Below are positions 1 through 6,607 of a stretch of 27,691 nt of DNA, piece by piece. Every line of letters starts with the position of its first letter. The first letter of the stretch is position 1. This stretch comes from a virus. A model generated the notes under the pieces. That model ran no database searches. It saw only the letters and a program-made list of their open reading frames with translations, and was not told the DNA's origin. The DNA is taken from positions 1 to 27,691 of IMG/VR virus record IMGVR_UViG_3300039191_000363. One strand, written 5' to 3'. Both the position numbers and the translations under genes were made by a program.

Positions 1-1
1 C

Positions 2-91
2 CAAGACGAGAGGCGCGAAACCCTGCAGGCCGCCGTCCGGATATGGTCCGAGCGCGTGACCATACAACCCGTGCTTCGGGAGATTTCATGA
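2..91 (+). CDS. C-terminal end of an upstream gene, 5' cut by the window
   Basis: An open frame enters from the left edge and gives 29 residues ending in VLREIS before a TGA at 89-91. That stop overlaps the ATG at 88 in an ATGA arrangement, the same coupling used throughout this operon, which is the main reason to think it is coding. The visible part is charged and helical-looking (DERRETLQAAVRIWSERV). It is too short to assign a family. The real gene starts left of the window. Confidence 0.55.
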   Translation, partial: QDERRETLQAAVRIWSERVTIQPVLREIS

Positions 92-279
92 TGGGCCTGC
101 GTGACGACATAGACGCCGACAAGCGAGCCAAGGAATTGCGCGGCAAGGCGGGAAATCCGCGCGAGGTTTTCGAGGTCGAGAACAACAGCGACGGCCGGAC
201 TGATTACTTCGAGAACGACGTGATCCGGCTCATGCCTGGCGACCCGTTCTATGACCAGGCCGAAGCGGCAATTTCTTAG
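88..279 (+). CDS. Small hypothetical phage protein (63 aa)
   Basis: The frame is open from the left edge, with a GTG-type alternative upstream at 43. The ATG at 88 is preferred because CGGGAG lies at 77-82, five bases before it, and the ATG overlaps the stop of the preceding gene. The product starts MMGLRDDIDADKRAKEL, is charged and acidic, and has no membrane segment or recognisable motif. It is the second gene of an early operon that leads to recombination genes. Function unknown. Confidence 0.6.
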   Translation: MMGLRDDIDADKRAKELRGKAGNPREVFEVENNSDGRTDYFENDVIRLMPGDPFYDQAEAAIS

Positions 280-288
280 GAGATCGAG

Positions 289-549
289 ATGCAATGTATC
301 AAAACCGGGGCGCACATTTACATCGCCCAATATGGCTTGTTTGCGATCTGCGACGTGTTCGAGCTGAAAGGCGTGAACCTGTTTCGGATCGCCGGGACCA
401 GCCGCGAGCCGATGCACGACGTGATCCATTTCAACGTCGTTGACGTGGCCCAATGGTTCGACCGCGAGGCCACCGACGGCCGCAGCTCCACCATGACCTC
501 GGCCTGTGCTGCGAACTTTGGCTATGACGGAAAGGCGGTGCAGGCATGA
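289..549 (+). CDS. Hypothetical phage protein (86 aa)
   Basis: The ATG at 289 is preceded by AGGAG at 278-282, which overlaps the stop of the previous gene, so the start is well supported. The product (MQCIKTGAHIYIAQYGLF...) looks like a small compact alpha/beta domain with alternating hydrophobic residues in its first half and a conserved-looking Trp (AQWFDRE) later. I see no metal site, membrane helix or catalytic motif. Its stop overlaps the next start (ATGA at 546-549), suggesting translational coupling. Function not recognised. Confidence 0.65.
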   Translation: MQCIKTGAHIYIAQYGLFAICDVFELKGVNLFRIAGTSREPMHDVIHFNVVDVAQWFDREATDGRSSTMTSACAANFGYDGKAVQA

Positions 550-674
550 GCCGCAAGCCGACAATCTGGGAAGCCCTGGCCAGAAAGCTCGGCCGGGAAC
601 CCACGCACCGCGAGGCGTGCGACGAGGTAAAGCGCATCCTGCGCGAAGGCGCAGAGGAAAGGGCAGGCGCATGA
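546..674 (+). CDS. Micro-protein (42 aa), helical
   Basis: This gene is under the usual length cut-off for ORF calling. It starts at ATG 546, overlapping the previous TGA, and ends in a TGA at 672-674 that overlaps the next ATG at 671, so it is coupled at both ends. The product, MSRKPTIWEALARKLGREPT followed by a helical charged half (EACDEVKRILREGAEERAGA), looks like a short helix-turn-helix-sized basic/acidic helix pair. It could be a small DNA- or protein-binding factor, but no family is recognised. The double coupling is the main evidence that it is real. Confidence 0.55.
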   Translation: MSRKPTIWEALARKLGREPTHREACDEVKRILREGAEERAGA

Positions 675-1021
675 CGCGCGAGCCCTACCGCCCCACTGTG
701 CCTGATTTCACCACCCCCAAAGAGGAGACACCATTGGACCGCAACGGCCACCCCAACCTGGCGCGCACCTACATCGCGCCCAACCCCACGCAGGAGCCGG
801 AGGCGAAGCCCGCCCCCGAGCCCCAAGAGATCAAGGAAGCGCCGTTCTGCAACGCGGAAAGCACGCGCAACAAGCACGGCAAGGCGGTGATGCGCCTGCG
901 CTTTGAGAGCTTCGAGGCCCTGGAAGCCTACTTCGCGGACGAGCTGATCGGCTCCGACATGATGGAAGGCAGCGCCTCGAAAGTGATCGGCACCACGCTG
1001 CTGATCTGGGACCGTAACTGA
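671..1021 (+). CDS. Hypothetical phage protein (116 aa)
   Basis: ATG 671 is chosen because it overlaps the stop of the 42-residue gene; the frame is open further upstream but that part is antisense-like sequence. A TTG at 734 after a purine-rich stretch is an alternative start. The N-terminal half is Pro/Glu-rich and probably disordered (TQEPEAKPAPEPQ). The C-terminal half (residues about 55-116) looks folded, with a helix around FESFEALEAYFADELIG and a final strand TTLLIWDRN. No known domain is recognised. Confidence 0.6.
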   Translation: MTREPYRPTVPDFTTPKEETPLDRNGHPNLARTYIAPNPTQEPEAKPAPEPQEIKEAPFCNAESTRNKHGKAVMRLRFESFEALEAYFADELIGSDMMEGSASKVIGTTLLIWDRN

Positions 1022-1041
1022 AACCACGAAAGGAAAGACCT

Positions 1042-1455
1042 GTGGACAACCTGTTCAAGAAAATGACCGCGACGTGTGACGAGCTGGCAAAGCTGATGGC
1101 GGATCGCGGGATTGTCACGCCGTCGGCCACAATCCAAGCGCGCAGCGGGCACCGCACCGCCCGCGTGATGCTCAACTTCGCGGAGGCCACCAGCTCATAT
1201 CCCGACAAGTATGAGTTTATCAGTGGCGACACCATCGAGGAGGCCGTGGAGAAGGCCGAGGCGTGGGTGATGGCCCAGCCGACGGCCGACGAGCGCGCGC
1301 TACAGGATGCCCTGGAACTGACCGCCAAGGCGCTGGAGGCCAGCCGCAAGGCCGGGCTCGACACCGGCGAGGGCGCGGCGTTCGTCGCCCAGCTCGAAGC
1401 CATGATGAAGCGCTTGAGCGAGAACGCGATCACCGACCAGAGCGAGGCGAGCTGA
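1042..1455 (+). CDS. Hypothetical phage protein (137 aa)
   Basis: It starts at GTG 1042 with a purine-rich AAAGGAAAG at 1029-1036, and its stop overlaps the next ATG (TGATG). The first part (DELAKLMADRGIVTPSA) is helical. The middle, ending in KYEFISGDTIEEAVEKAEAWV, looks like a strand-helix module, and the C-terminus is a long predicted helix. The layout recalls small early proteins of alphaproteobacterial phages, but I cannot name a family. It sits among genes leading to the recombination pair, so an accessory role in DNA metabolism is possible but unproven. Confidence 0.65.
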   Translation: MDNLFKKMTATCDELAKLMADRGIVTPSATIQARSGHRTARVMLNFAEATSSYPDKYEFISGDTIEEAVEKAEAWVMAQPTADERALQDALELTAKALEASRKAGLDTGEGAAFVAQLEAMMKRLSENAITDQSEAS

Positions 1456-1703
1456 TGGCACGCGGAACAGCGAGCTATACCGGCGAGGAGGTGGAGGTGG
1501 CGTTCAGCGCCACCGGCCAGCTCACAGACTACGGCGTGCCAGGATCGCCGCGCTGGGTCGAGTGGGAGGATATCGAGATCGAGGAGCTGACGATCCTCGG
1601 CCACAAGGTCGATCCGAAGATCCTGCCCGCCGAGCTGGTGGAGGCGATCCGCGAGCTGGCCGACGAGGTGGAATTTGAAGCCGAGGAGCCCGACTATGAC
1701 TGA
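1455..1703 (+). CDS. Small acidic phage protein (82 aa)
   Basis: The ATG at 1455 shares its A with the TGA of the preceding gene. The product begins MARGTASYTGEEVEVAFSAT and is strongly acidic toward the C-terminus (ELADEVEFEAEEPDYD). A beta-rich first half is followed by a region around EIEELTILGHKVDPKILP and a helix. This resembles small phage proteins of unknown function encoded near recombination genes. No metal-binding or catalytic residues stand out. The acidic tail could mimic DNA or bind a basic partner, which is speculation. Confidence 0.6.
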   Translation: MARGTASYTGEEVEVAFSATGQLTDYGVPGSPRWVEWEDIEIEELTILGHKVDPKILPAELVEAIRELADEVEFEAEEPDYD

Positions 1704-1917
1704 CCGAGAAATCATCCCCAGCGTCGAGATCGTCGTGTTTGTCCAGGACGCAGGCGGAACCACCCCTGCCACGATCCTGATCGAAGGCGGCACGCCGCTA
1801 TGGGCGCTCACGGCAATGACCATGCGCGCCATTGCGAGCCAGCACCCACACCTGGGCGGCAAGCCCATCGTGGCGCTGCGCTACGACGTGCGGGCGCAGA
1901 CGAGGGCGACAGCGTGA
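1696..1917 (+). CDS. Hypothetical phage protein (73 aa)
   Basis: The ATG at 1696 lies inside the end of the previous gene (8-base overlap) and its TGA overlaps the GTG of the next gene, so it is embedded in a coupled series. The product MTDREIIPSVEIVVFVQDAG has an N-terminal strand-rich region and a helical middle (WALTAMTMRAIASQH). No domain is recognised. Coding rests on gene packing and on GC-rich third positions. Confidence 0.55.
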   Translation: MTDREIIPSVEIVVFVQDAGGTTPATILIEGGTPLWALTAMTMRAIASQHPHLGGKPIVALRYDVRAQTRATA

Positions 1918-2135
1918 AGCACTGCGCCTGGCATGAGTGCGGCCGGGCTTTCGAGCCCGCCGACCCCCGACAAGAGTTTTGCTGTCCCGACTGCCGCAAG
2001 GCACGGGGCGCATGGAAGGCCAGGCGCGGCGGTCCACTGGTGGGCATGCTGCTGTCTGGAGACGTGGAGGCGCTGATGGAAGCGAAGCGCCGCATCAAAG
2101 AGGAGATCAAGGATGCAACTACCAAAGCTGATTGA
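1914..2135 (+). CDS. Small zinc-finger protein (73 aa)
   Basis: It begins at GTG 1914 overlapping the upstream TGA. The first 25 residues hold a C-x4-C pair (CAWHEC) and, after a short linker, CCPDC followed by RKARGAWKARR. This is the layout of a treble-clef or zinc-ribbon knuckle often found in small phage proteins that bind nucleic acid. The rest is a basic and then acidic helix. A similar Cys pattern occurs in the protein at 4786-5079. The gene overlaps the exonuclease start by 23 bases, so co-expression is likely. Zinc binding is inferred from spacing only. Confidence 0.65.
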   Translation: MKHCAWHECGRAFEPADPRQEFCCPDCRKARGAWKARRGGPLVGMLLSGDVEALMEAKRRIKEEIKDATTKAD

Positions 2136-3102
2136 GGACATGGATTTTGCCACATATTTGGGCGATCCGATGCCGGACCCAAGCCTGACCAGCTCGCTTG
2201 TGAAAGACCTGCTGGGCACCGCCCCGCGCAAGGTCTGGCAGAACACCGCCAGGCTCAACAAGGACGCCGAGAGCGAGGAGAAAACGATCTTCGATCTGGG
2301 CTCGGCCGCGCACCGGCTGTTCACCGGCACCGGCGCGCCGATTGTCGAGATCGACGCTGCCGATTTCCGGTCGAAGGATGCGAAAGAGGCCAGGGACGAA
2401 GCCTATGCCCAGGGCAAGACGCCGATCCTGGCGAAGAACATGCCGCGCGTGCGTGCAATGGCCACCGCTGCACTCGACCAGGTGCGGGATAACCCCGAGA
2501 TCGGGCACCTATTCTCGGCCGAGAAGCAGGCCAAGCTCCTGCGCGAAGCCACAATCCTGTGGCAAGAGGCGGGCGTGATGTGCCGGTGCCGCCCTGACTT
2601 CTACTCGCCCGAGGAGAACGTGGTGATCCACTACAAGACCACCGGCACGGATATCTCGCCGGTGTCGCTGGCCAAGTTTGCCGCCAGCTCGGGCTGGGAC
2701 ATGACAGCCGCGCACTATCACCAGGGCGCGAAGCTGCTGACCGGCAACGCGCCGCGCCAGTATTTCGTGGTGCAGGAGACGGCCGAGCCGCACCTCCTGC
2801 TGACGGCCGAGATCGACAGCACGTTCCTGGAGACAGCGCTGATGCGCCGCGAGCGGGCGATGATGATCTGGGGCCGCTGCCTGCGCGAGAACCGCTGGCC
2901 CGGCATGATCTCCAAGACGATCACGCTGGAGTGCCCCGAGTGGCATGAGCGCAACCTGATCGCGGAGAAGGACGCCGAGGAAAGCGCCAAGGCGGCGGGC
3001 TCCGATCTCCTGGAGATGATGCGCACCTGGCAGGCACCCGAGGGCTGGCAACCGGCAGCGGTCCAGGGCTCGCGCCGTGACGAGAAGGACGTGATCGAAT
3101 GA
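2113..3102 (+). CDS. RecE-like (PDDEXK_12) exonuclease, unusual active site
   Basis: This 329-residue protein matches the C-terminal nuclease of RecE/exonuclease VIII, which resects double-stranded ends to 3' single strands for annealing. The expected motifs appear in order: His67 in GSAAHRLF, Glu145 before a strand ending ILWQEAG, Asp162 in CRCRPD, Lys175 in HYKTT and Gln204 in AHYHQGAKL, and a late W-P-G segment. The residue 11 positions after Asp162, normally Asp in the D-x-K motif, is His173 (codon CAC at 2629-2631). Start is ATG 2113 behind GAGGAG at 2101-2106. It is coupled by ATGA to the ATPase, so the two probably form a recombination module. The family call is strong; activity is open. 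Confidence 0.85.
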   Translation: MQLPKLIEDMDFATYLGDPMPDPSLTSSLVKDLLGTAPRKVWQNTARLNKDAESEEKTIFDLGSAAHRLFTGTGAPIVEIDAADFRSKDAKEARDEAYAQGKTPILAKNMPRVRAMATAALDQVRDNPEIGHLFSAEKQAKLLREATILWQEAGVMCRCRPDFYSPEENVVIHYKTTGTDISPVSLAKFAASSGWDMTAAHYHQGAKLLTGNAPRQYFVVQETAEPHLLLTAEIDSTFLETALMRRERAMMIWGRCLRENRWPGMISKTITLECPEWHERNLIAEKDAEESAKAAGSDLLEMMRTWQAPEGWQPAAVQGSRRDEKDVIE

Positions 3103-3989
3103 GCTTCACCTTCCAGACGGCCGAGCGCCGTAACACGCACATTCTGGTGGCCCTTGCGGGGGCCTCCGGTAGCGGCAAGACGTTCAGCGCCATGAACCTG
3201 GCAACGGGTATCTGTGGCGACAAGCCGTTCGCCGTGATCGACACCGAGGCAGGCCGGGCGCTGCACTATGCCGATCAATTCAACTTCAAGCACGCGGATT
3301 TCGCCCCGCCGTTCACGCCGGAGCGCTACCTGGAGGCGGTGAAGGCGGCAGAGAAAGCCGGGTTCGAGGCCATCGTGATTGACAGCATGAGCCACGAATT
3401 TGACGGACAGGGCGGGATCATGGAAATGGCCGAGGCGTCCGCCGTGAAAGGCCCCGGCGCATGGAAAGACCCGAAGATGCGCCACAAGAAGATGATGAAC
3501 GCCTTTCTCCAGGTGCGCGCGCATCTGATCTTCTGCCTTCGCGCCGAGGAGAAGATCGACATGAGCAAGAAGGATGATCGAGGGCGCGTGATCGTGGAAA
3601 ATGCGGGCTGGTTCCCGATCCAGGAAAAGCGGTTCATGTATGAAATGACCGCCAGCTTCACGCTCCAGCCTGGATCGCCGGGCGTGGTTGATCTCACGTT
3701 GCCGCACAAGGTTCAGGATCAGCACCGCATGAGCTTCCTTCCCGGTCGCCACATCACGGCCGAGGCAGGGGCCAAGCTCGCAGCCTGGGCGCGCGGCGAC
3801 ACGATCACGACACCCGACAAGGAGCTGTGGGACCGGGCTCGGCGTATCTCGCACGACGGGATCGAGAAGATCACGACGTTCTTCCAGAAGGTGGCCACCG
3901 AGGAGGAGCGCGCGGCTCTCCAACCCATCAAACGGGAGCTATGGGAGACTGCCAAAAAAGCGGACGAGAACCGTGGCGAGCTGGGCTGA
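3099..3989 (+). CDS. RecA-fold ATP-binding protein (AAA_24 / Sak4-like)
   Basis: This 296-residue ATPase has a Walker A motif GASGSGKT at residues 21-28, an acidic residue after a strand at about 48 (AVIDTEAG) and a Walker B strand AIVIDSMSHE at 91-100. Length and motif order fit phage RecA-superfamily core proteins of the AAA_24/Sak4 type, which promote single-strand annealing, often next to a RecE- or Cas4-like nuclease. Here it directly follows the RecE-like gene with an ATGA overlap, which supports a joint role in recombination-dependent replication or repair. Residues about 255-296 form a helical C-terminal part. The Sak4 label is inference; a generic phage P-loop NTPase is the safe call. 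Confidence 0.8.
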   Translation: MSFTFQTAERRNTHILVALAGASGSGKTFSAMNLATGICGDKPFAVIDTEAGRALHYADQFNFKHADFAPPFTPERYLEAVKAAEKAGFEAIVIDSMSHEFDGQGGIMEMAEASAVKGPGAWKDPKMRHKKMMNAFLQVRAHLIFCLRAEEKIDMSKKDDRGRVIVENAGWFPIQEKRFMYEMTASFTLQPGSPGVVDLTLPHKVQDQHRMSFLPGRHITAEAGAKLAAWARGDTITTPDKELWDRARRISHDGIEKITTFFQKVATEEERAALQPIKRELWETAKKADENRGELG

Positions 3990-4447
3990 TGCGATCCAAG
4001 ACGAGCGGCGAGCGACGCAGGATGATGCGCCGCTACGTCGAGCGATCCGAGCTGTGGTGCCGATGCTGCGCGCGGCCCATGTATTTCCTGGGGCTCGAAA
4101 GCCGAAACAGCTTCATCGGGCGCTGGCAGCAATACAAGGGGCGGGACGTTGTGCCGGACAAGCGCGCCTTGGCCAGCCTGATCGCAACCATCGACCACCT
4201 GATCCCGCAATCCAGGAACGGGACGCACCACCCCCGAAATCTGATGCTCATGTGCCAGGCGTGCAACGCCGACAAAGCGCACATGACCCCGAGCGAGTGG
4301 ATCGCGCATCGCGCCGCGACCGGGCGAGCCTTGAAGAAGGAGATCATCGCCAAGCTCTTGAAGCGCGAACGAAAGGCGATCCGCCAGATCGGCGGGCCGT
4401 CCATGATTTACACCCACCAAGCCACAAAGGAGAACCCCCATGGCTGA
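3989..4447 (+). CDS. HNH endonuclease (152 aa)
   Basis: The ATG at 3989 shares its A with the stop of the ATPase gene. The product has a basic N-terminus, a first Cys group CRCC at residues 24-27, the core D69-H70 in TIDHLIPQSRNG, Asn84 in HPRNLMLMC, and a second pair C89-x2-C92 followed by N93 and K96. This is a canonical zinc-stabilised HNH fold. Residues 110-152 form a basic helical tail that could bind DNA. HNH proteins in phages act as packaging partners, homing enzymes or recombination nucleases; the position after the RecE-like/ATPase pair favours DNA processing. No intron or intein is visible nearby. Confidence 0.85.
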   Translation: MRSKTSGERRRMMRRYVERSELWCRCCARPMYFLGLESRNSFIGRWQQYKGRDVVPDKRALASLIATIDHLIPQSRNGTHHPRNLMLMCQACNADKAHMTPSEWIAHRAATGRALKKEIIAKLLKRERKAIRQIGGPSMIYTHQATKENPHG

Positions 4448-4727
4448 CGAAAAGACGAACCAGAAGCCCGAGAAGGACGACGACAACGCTTTCGCTGCAA
4501 TCGACATGACGCAGCCGGTGTTCATCGTGTTCCACCAGACGGAGACGCGGAACAACATCGAAGTGTTCCAGGGACCATACGCCGAAGCCAACGCCAAGGC
4601 GCGAGCCAGCCAGAAGTCGGTGCGCACGAAAGCGAAGGTCGCCGTCCTCGGCCCCCAGCGCGCGGTCTATGAGCCGCCCGAGCCGTCGAAGGCGCAGGAA
4701 GTCCAGATCGACTGGACGGCGCAGTAA
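4440..4727 (+). CDS. Hypothetical phage protein (95 aa)
   Basis: ATG 4440 lies 8 bases inside the HNH gene end and is preceded by AAAGGAGA at about 4426-4432. The N-terminus is highly charged (DEKTNQKPEKDDDN) and probably disordered. Residues about 22-75 look like a small beta-alpha-beta domain (PVFIVFHQTETRNNIEVFQG, then an Ala/Lys helix). No family is recognised. It is the last gene before the hairpin at 4735-4759. Confidence 0.65.
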   Translation: MADEKTNQKPEKDDDNAFAAIDMTQPVFIVFHQTETRNNIEVFQGPYAEANAKARASQKSVRTKAKVAVLGPQRAVYEPPEPSKAQEVQIDWTAQ

Positions 4728-4734
4728 GAACCAG

Positions 4735-4759
4735 GCGGGCGCGAGTGACTTGCGCCCGC
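4735..4759 (+). terminator. GC-rich hairpin, possible weak terminator
   Basis: Perfect 8-bp inverted arms GCGGGCGC (4735-4742) and GCGCCCGC (4752-4759) enclose a 9-base loop. The arms follow the stop of the 95-residue gene by 7 bases. The downstream sequence (TGTATTG) lacks a true T-run, so it may only attenuate or protect the mRNA 3' end. The next gene starts 26 bases later. Confidence 0.4.
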
Positions 4760-4785
4760 TGTATTGACCGAGGAAAGGGGTAGTC

Positions 4786-5079
4786 ATGTCACGCGCACCG
4801 ATGGAGCCAAAACAACCGACGCCGCTCCAGCGCGGCCTGTGTGACTGGTGCGGCAACGCTACGCCCCAGGGGCGCGCTTATTGTGGCAAGGAGTGCCGCG
4901 TGGCCTATAACAACCTGCTGGCCCGCCAGGGCAAGGCCGTGATGCAGATGCTCAAGGTCTGGCGAAAGCACCGAGGCGCGAAGGGATCACGCGGCGAGGG
5001 CATGATCGGCCAAGTCGCCTCGCGCGTGGATGCCATGCTGGAGGAGGATCGAGAACGCAAGCGCCGCCTGCGTCAGTGA
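4786..5079 (+). CDS. Small zinc-finger protein (97 aa), basic C-terminus
   Basis: ATG 4786 follows the purine-rich GAGGAAAGGGG at 4770-4780. Residues 19-22 (CDWC) and 33-37 (CGKEC) form a C-x2-C...C-x3-C pair, a treble-clef-like knuckle with the same plan as the protein at 1914-2135. The remainder is a very basic helical region ([14 protein letters not shown], then [12 protein letters not shown]). The combination suggests nucleic-acid binding, perhaps regulation or packaging, but no family name is certain. It is the last plus-strand gene; its stop overlaps the opposing gene by 7 bases. Confidence 0.7.
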   Translation: MSRAPMEPKQPTPLQRGLCDWCGNATPQGRAYCGKECRVAYNNLLARQGKAVMQMLKVWRKHRGAKGSRGEGMIGQVASRVDAMLEEDRERKRRLRQ

Positions 5080-5396
5080 TCGTTCCGGTTGGCGATTGCA
5101 GACAGGAGCGCGTCGAGCCTGGCGTTCGTGTCCTTGCGGGATTGCCGATGCTCGTCGCGGATCTCCCGCATGTCGTTCAATAGCCTGTTCAGGTGCGCGT
5201 CCAGATCGGATTTCTGCACCGTGTCCTCGCGCACCCTGTTGATCCTGGCGTGCAGATCCCTGCTGTTGTTGCCCACTTCATCCTCCACATGGCGGATCAT
5301 GAAGACAAGCCGCCAGAACGCGCCGATCAGGATCGTGCCCCAGCCAAGCGTCAACGTCACGGCGATGCCGATAGCCCATTTTAAGTCCTCACCCAT
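5073..5396 (-). CDS. Membrane protein with coiled coil, lysis cassette (possible holin)
   Basis: The frame allows GTG 5411, but ATG 5396 overlaps the TGA of the Rz1-like gene and gives 107 residues. Residues about 8-33 ([22 protein letters not shown]) form one transmembrane segment. The rest is a hydrophilic, heptad-like helix ([20 protein letters not shown] and onward) without a second membrane span. Single-span proteins with a helical tail at the end of a lysis operon can be holins or inner-membrane spanin subunits. An Rz-like protein already lies upstream, so holin or holin regulator is the more useful guess. It is the last gene of the late operon and abuts the converging early operon. Confidence 0.6.
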   Translation of the reverse strand: MGEDLKWAIGIAVTLTLGWGTILIGAFWRLVFMIRHVEDEVGNNSRDLHARINRVREDTVQKSDLDAHLNRLLNDMREIRDEHRQSRKDTNARLDALLSAIANRNDH

Positions 5397-5614
5397 CAAC
5401 GCCCCCGGCACGCTCTGATCTCGTTTCGCACAACGCCATAGTGTCCGATCATCACAGACAGCGCCGATCCTTCCGGCAGGGCCACCAGCTCGTCGGCCGC
5501 TTGGTCCTGCACCTCTTGCGGGTAGCTGTAGAGCGTCGGGCAGGCGTCAGAAACTGCCGTCGCGCATCCGCTCAACAACACCATCCCGATCAGTCCGAGT
5601 ATTTGCCACCGCAT
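5396..5614 (-). CDS. Rz1-like outer-membrane spanin lipoprotein (72 aa)
   Basis: The product starts with a short signal ([14 protein letters not shown]) and a lipobox L-S-G-C with Cys17, so the mature protein would be lipid-anchored in the outer membrane. The mature part contains [20 protein letters not shown] and ends in a Cys-containing helix ([10 protein letters not shown]). The start lies inside the upstream Rz-like gene in another frame (68-base overlap, 5547-5614), the classic Rz/Rz1 nesting. With the inner-membrane partner it should span the periplasm and disrupt the outer membrane at lysis. This call is based on lipobox, size and overlap rather than sequence identity. Confidence 0.75.
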   Translation of the reverse strand: MRWQILGLIGMVLLSGCATAVSDACPTLYSYPQEVQDQAADELVALPEGSALSVMIGHYGVVRNEIRACRGR

Positions 5615-5765
5615 CCCGCATCCTTTCCTTTACCTCGTCCCGCGCCTGGGCGCGATCCAGCCGCTCCGTGAGCTGGCCATTGCGCCGCCCGGTCAGCACC
5701 AGGGCAATGATGCCCAGCGCCCCCAGGATCAGCGGCCAGAGCTTGCGCAGCCAGCCCCAGATCAC
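5547..5765 (-). CDS. Rz-like inner-membrane spanin (72 aa)
   Basis: The likely start is GTG at 5765, overlapping the amidase stop (GTGA); the longer open frame upstream is an arginine/proline-rich shadow of the amidase gene. The product begins IWGWLRKLWPLILGALG, with a signal-anchor at residues about 8-25. A charged helix follows (NGQLTERLDRAQARDEVKER, then a C-terminal half). A short N-in/C-out protein with periplasmic coiled coil, overlapping a lipoprotein gene, is the expected i-spanin plan. It is shorter than lambda Rz (153 aa), as in several compact spanin systems. Confidence 0.7.
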   Translation of the reverse strand: MIWGWLRKLWPLILGALGIIALVLTGRRNGQLTERLDRAQARDEVKERMRDAVANTRTDRDGVVERMRDGSF

Positions 5766-6607
5766 CGCACGCCCCTTTCGTGATCGTCCACCCGAGCCTC
5801 CTCGATCCGGTCGGACATGATCCGCTGCACCACTGTAGCGGCCAGGACCACGCCGATCAGGCCGAGGGCCAGCCAGGGAAGCCAGTCGGCCAGCCCGCCG
5901 ATGGCGGGGATCGCCGCAATCTGTTCGTGCGCCTGGGTAGCGGCAGCGGCAACGCCAGCGGCAACGCCGCTCTGTGCCTGGACCGCCTGGGCTCGGCGCT
6001 GCGTCTCGGCCGCGCGGATCGTCCGGCTTTCCGACAGGTTCGCGCGCGGCCAGCTCTGCCAAGCCTCGGCCGCACCGCGAAGGATCGCATCCGCCAGGCG
6101 CTCCTGTTCGCTGTCCTCGTCCGTAGCCCGGTTGCCGACCGGCGAGCTGCCGAAGAAGGGCTCGATCAGGATCGCAGGGGCCCGGCCGGAGTGCAGGGAG
6201 CCGCCGCCCCGATCCGCCGAGGCGCGTGTCTTGATCCCGCGATCCCGCAGGCCCAGCGCCACCACCATCTCGCGCTGGACGCTTTCCGCCAGGCGAAGGG
6301 ACAACGCGGTGCCGCTGGATAGGGTTTCAGTCCCGGTCGCATCTGGCGAGCTGGCCCCGTTGAAGTGCAGCTCCACGCTCGCGTCAGCGCCCCAGGCGTC
6401 CACCTCGGAATAGACGCGCTCGATCTCGCGCGTGTAGCCGCCGCCAGGCGTGCGCATGAAGGTGCGAACCTGGATGCCATAATCCCCGGCCAGGCGCTCG
6501 ATGCGCCGCGCGAGCCGCCCGTTCCAGACGAACTCGCTTTCCCCGGTGTCCTGGCGAACCGCGCCCTGGCTGGCGCTGTTGTGCCCTACTACGATTGCAA
6601 GTTTCAT
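5762..6607 (-). CDS. N-acetylmuramoyl-L-alanine amidase endolysin with C-terminal membrane segment
   Basis: This 281-residue protein fits the Amidase_3 zinc amidase fold that cuts the peptide from N-acetylmuramic acid. Expected zinc and catalytic residues are His9 (VVGHN), Glu25, His81 (SVELHFNG) and Glu149 (AILIEPFF). The catalytic part ends near residue 185. An Ala-rich helical linker (about 200-236) leads to a hydrophobic segment at 242-262 (WLPWLALGLIGVVLAATVV) and a charged tail. No N-terminal signal is visible, so the enzyme appears tethered by its C-terminus, unlike a soluble endolysin. Its stop is coupled to the Rz-like start. The family call is solid; export and topology are inference. 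Confidence 0.85.
   Translation of the reverse strand: MKLAIVVGHNSASQGAVRQDTGESEFVWNGRLARRIERLAGDYGIQVRTFMRTPGGGYTREIERVYSEVDAWGADASVELHFNGASSPDATGTETLSSGTALSLRLAESVQREMVVALGLRDRGIKTRASADRGGGSLHSGRAPAILIEPFFGSSPVGNRATDEDSEQERLADAILRGAAEAWQSWPRANLSESRTIRAAETQRRAQAVQAQSGVAAGVAAAATQAHEQIAAIPAIGGLADWLPWLALGLIGVVLAATVVQRIMSDRIEEARVDDHERGVR

Noticed and set aside
2718-3923. A 401-residue minus-strand frame opposite the exonuclease and ATPase.
   Set aside because: Both plus-strand genes have clear motifs; the antisense product is arginine-rich and motif-free.
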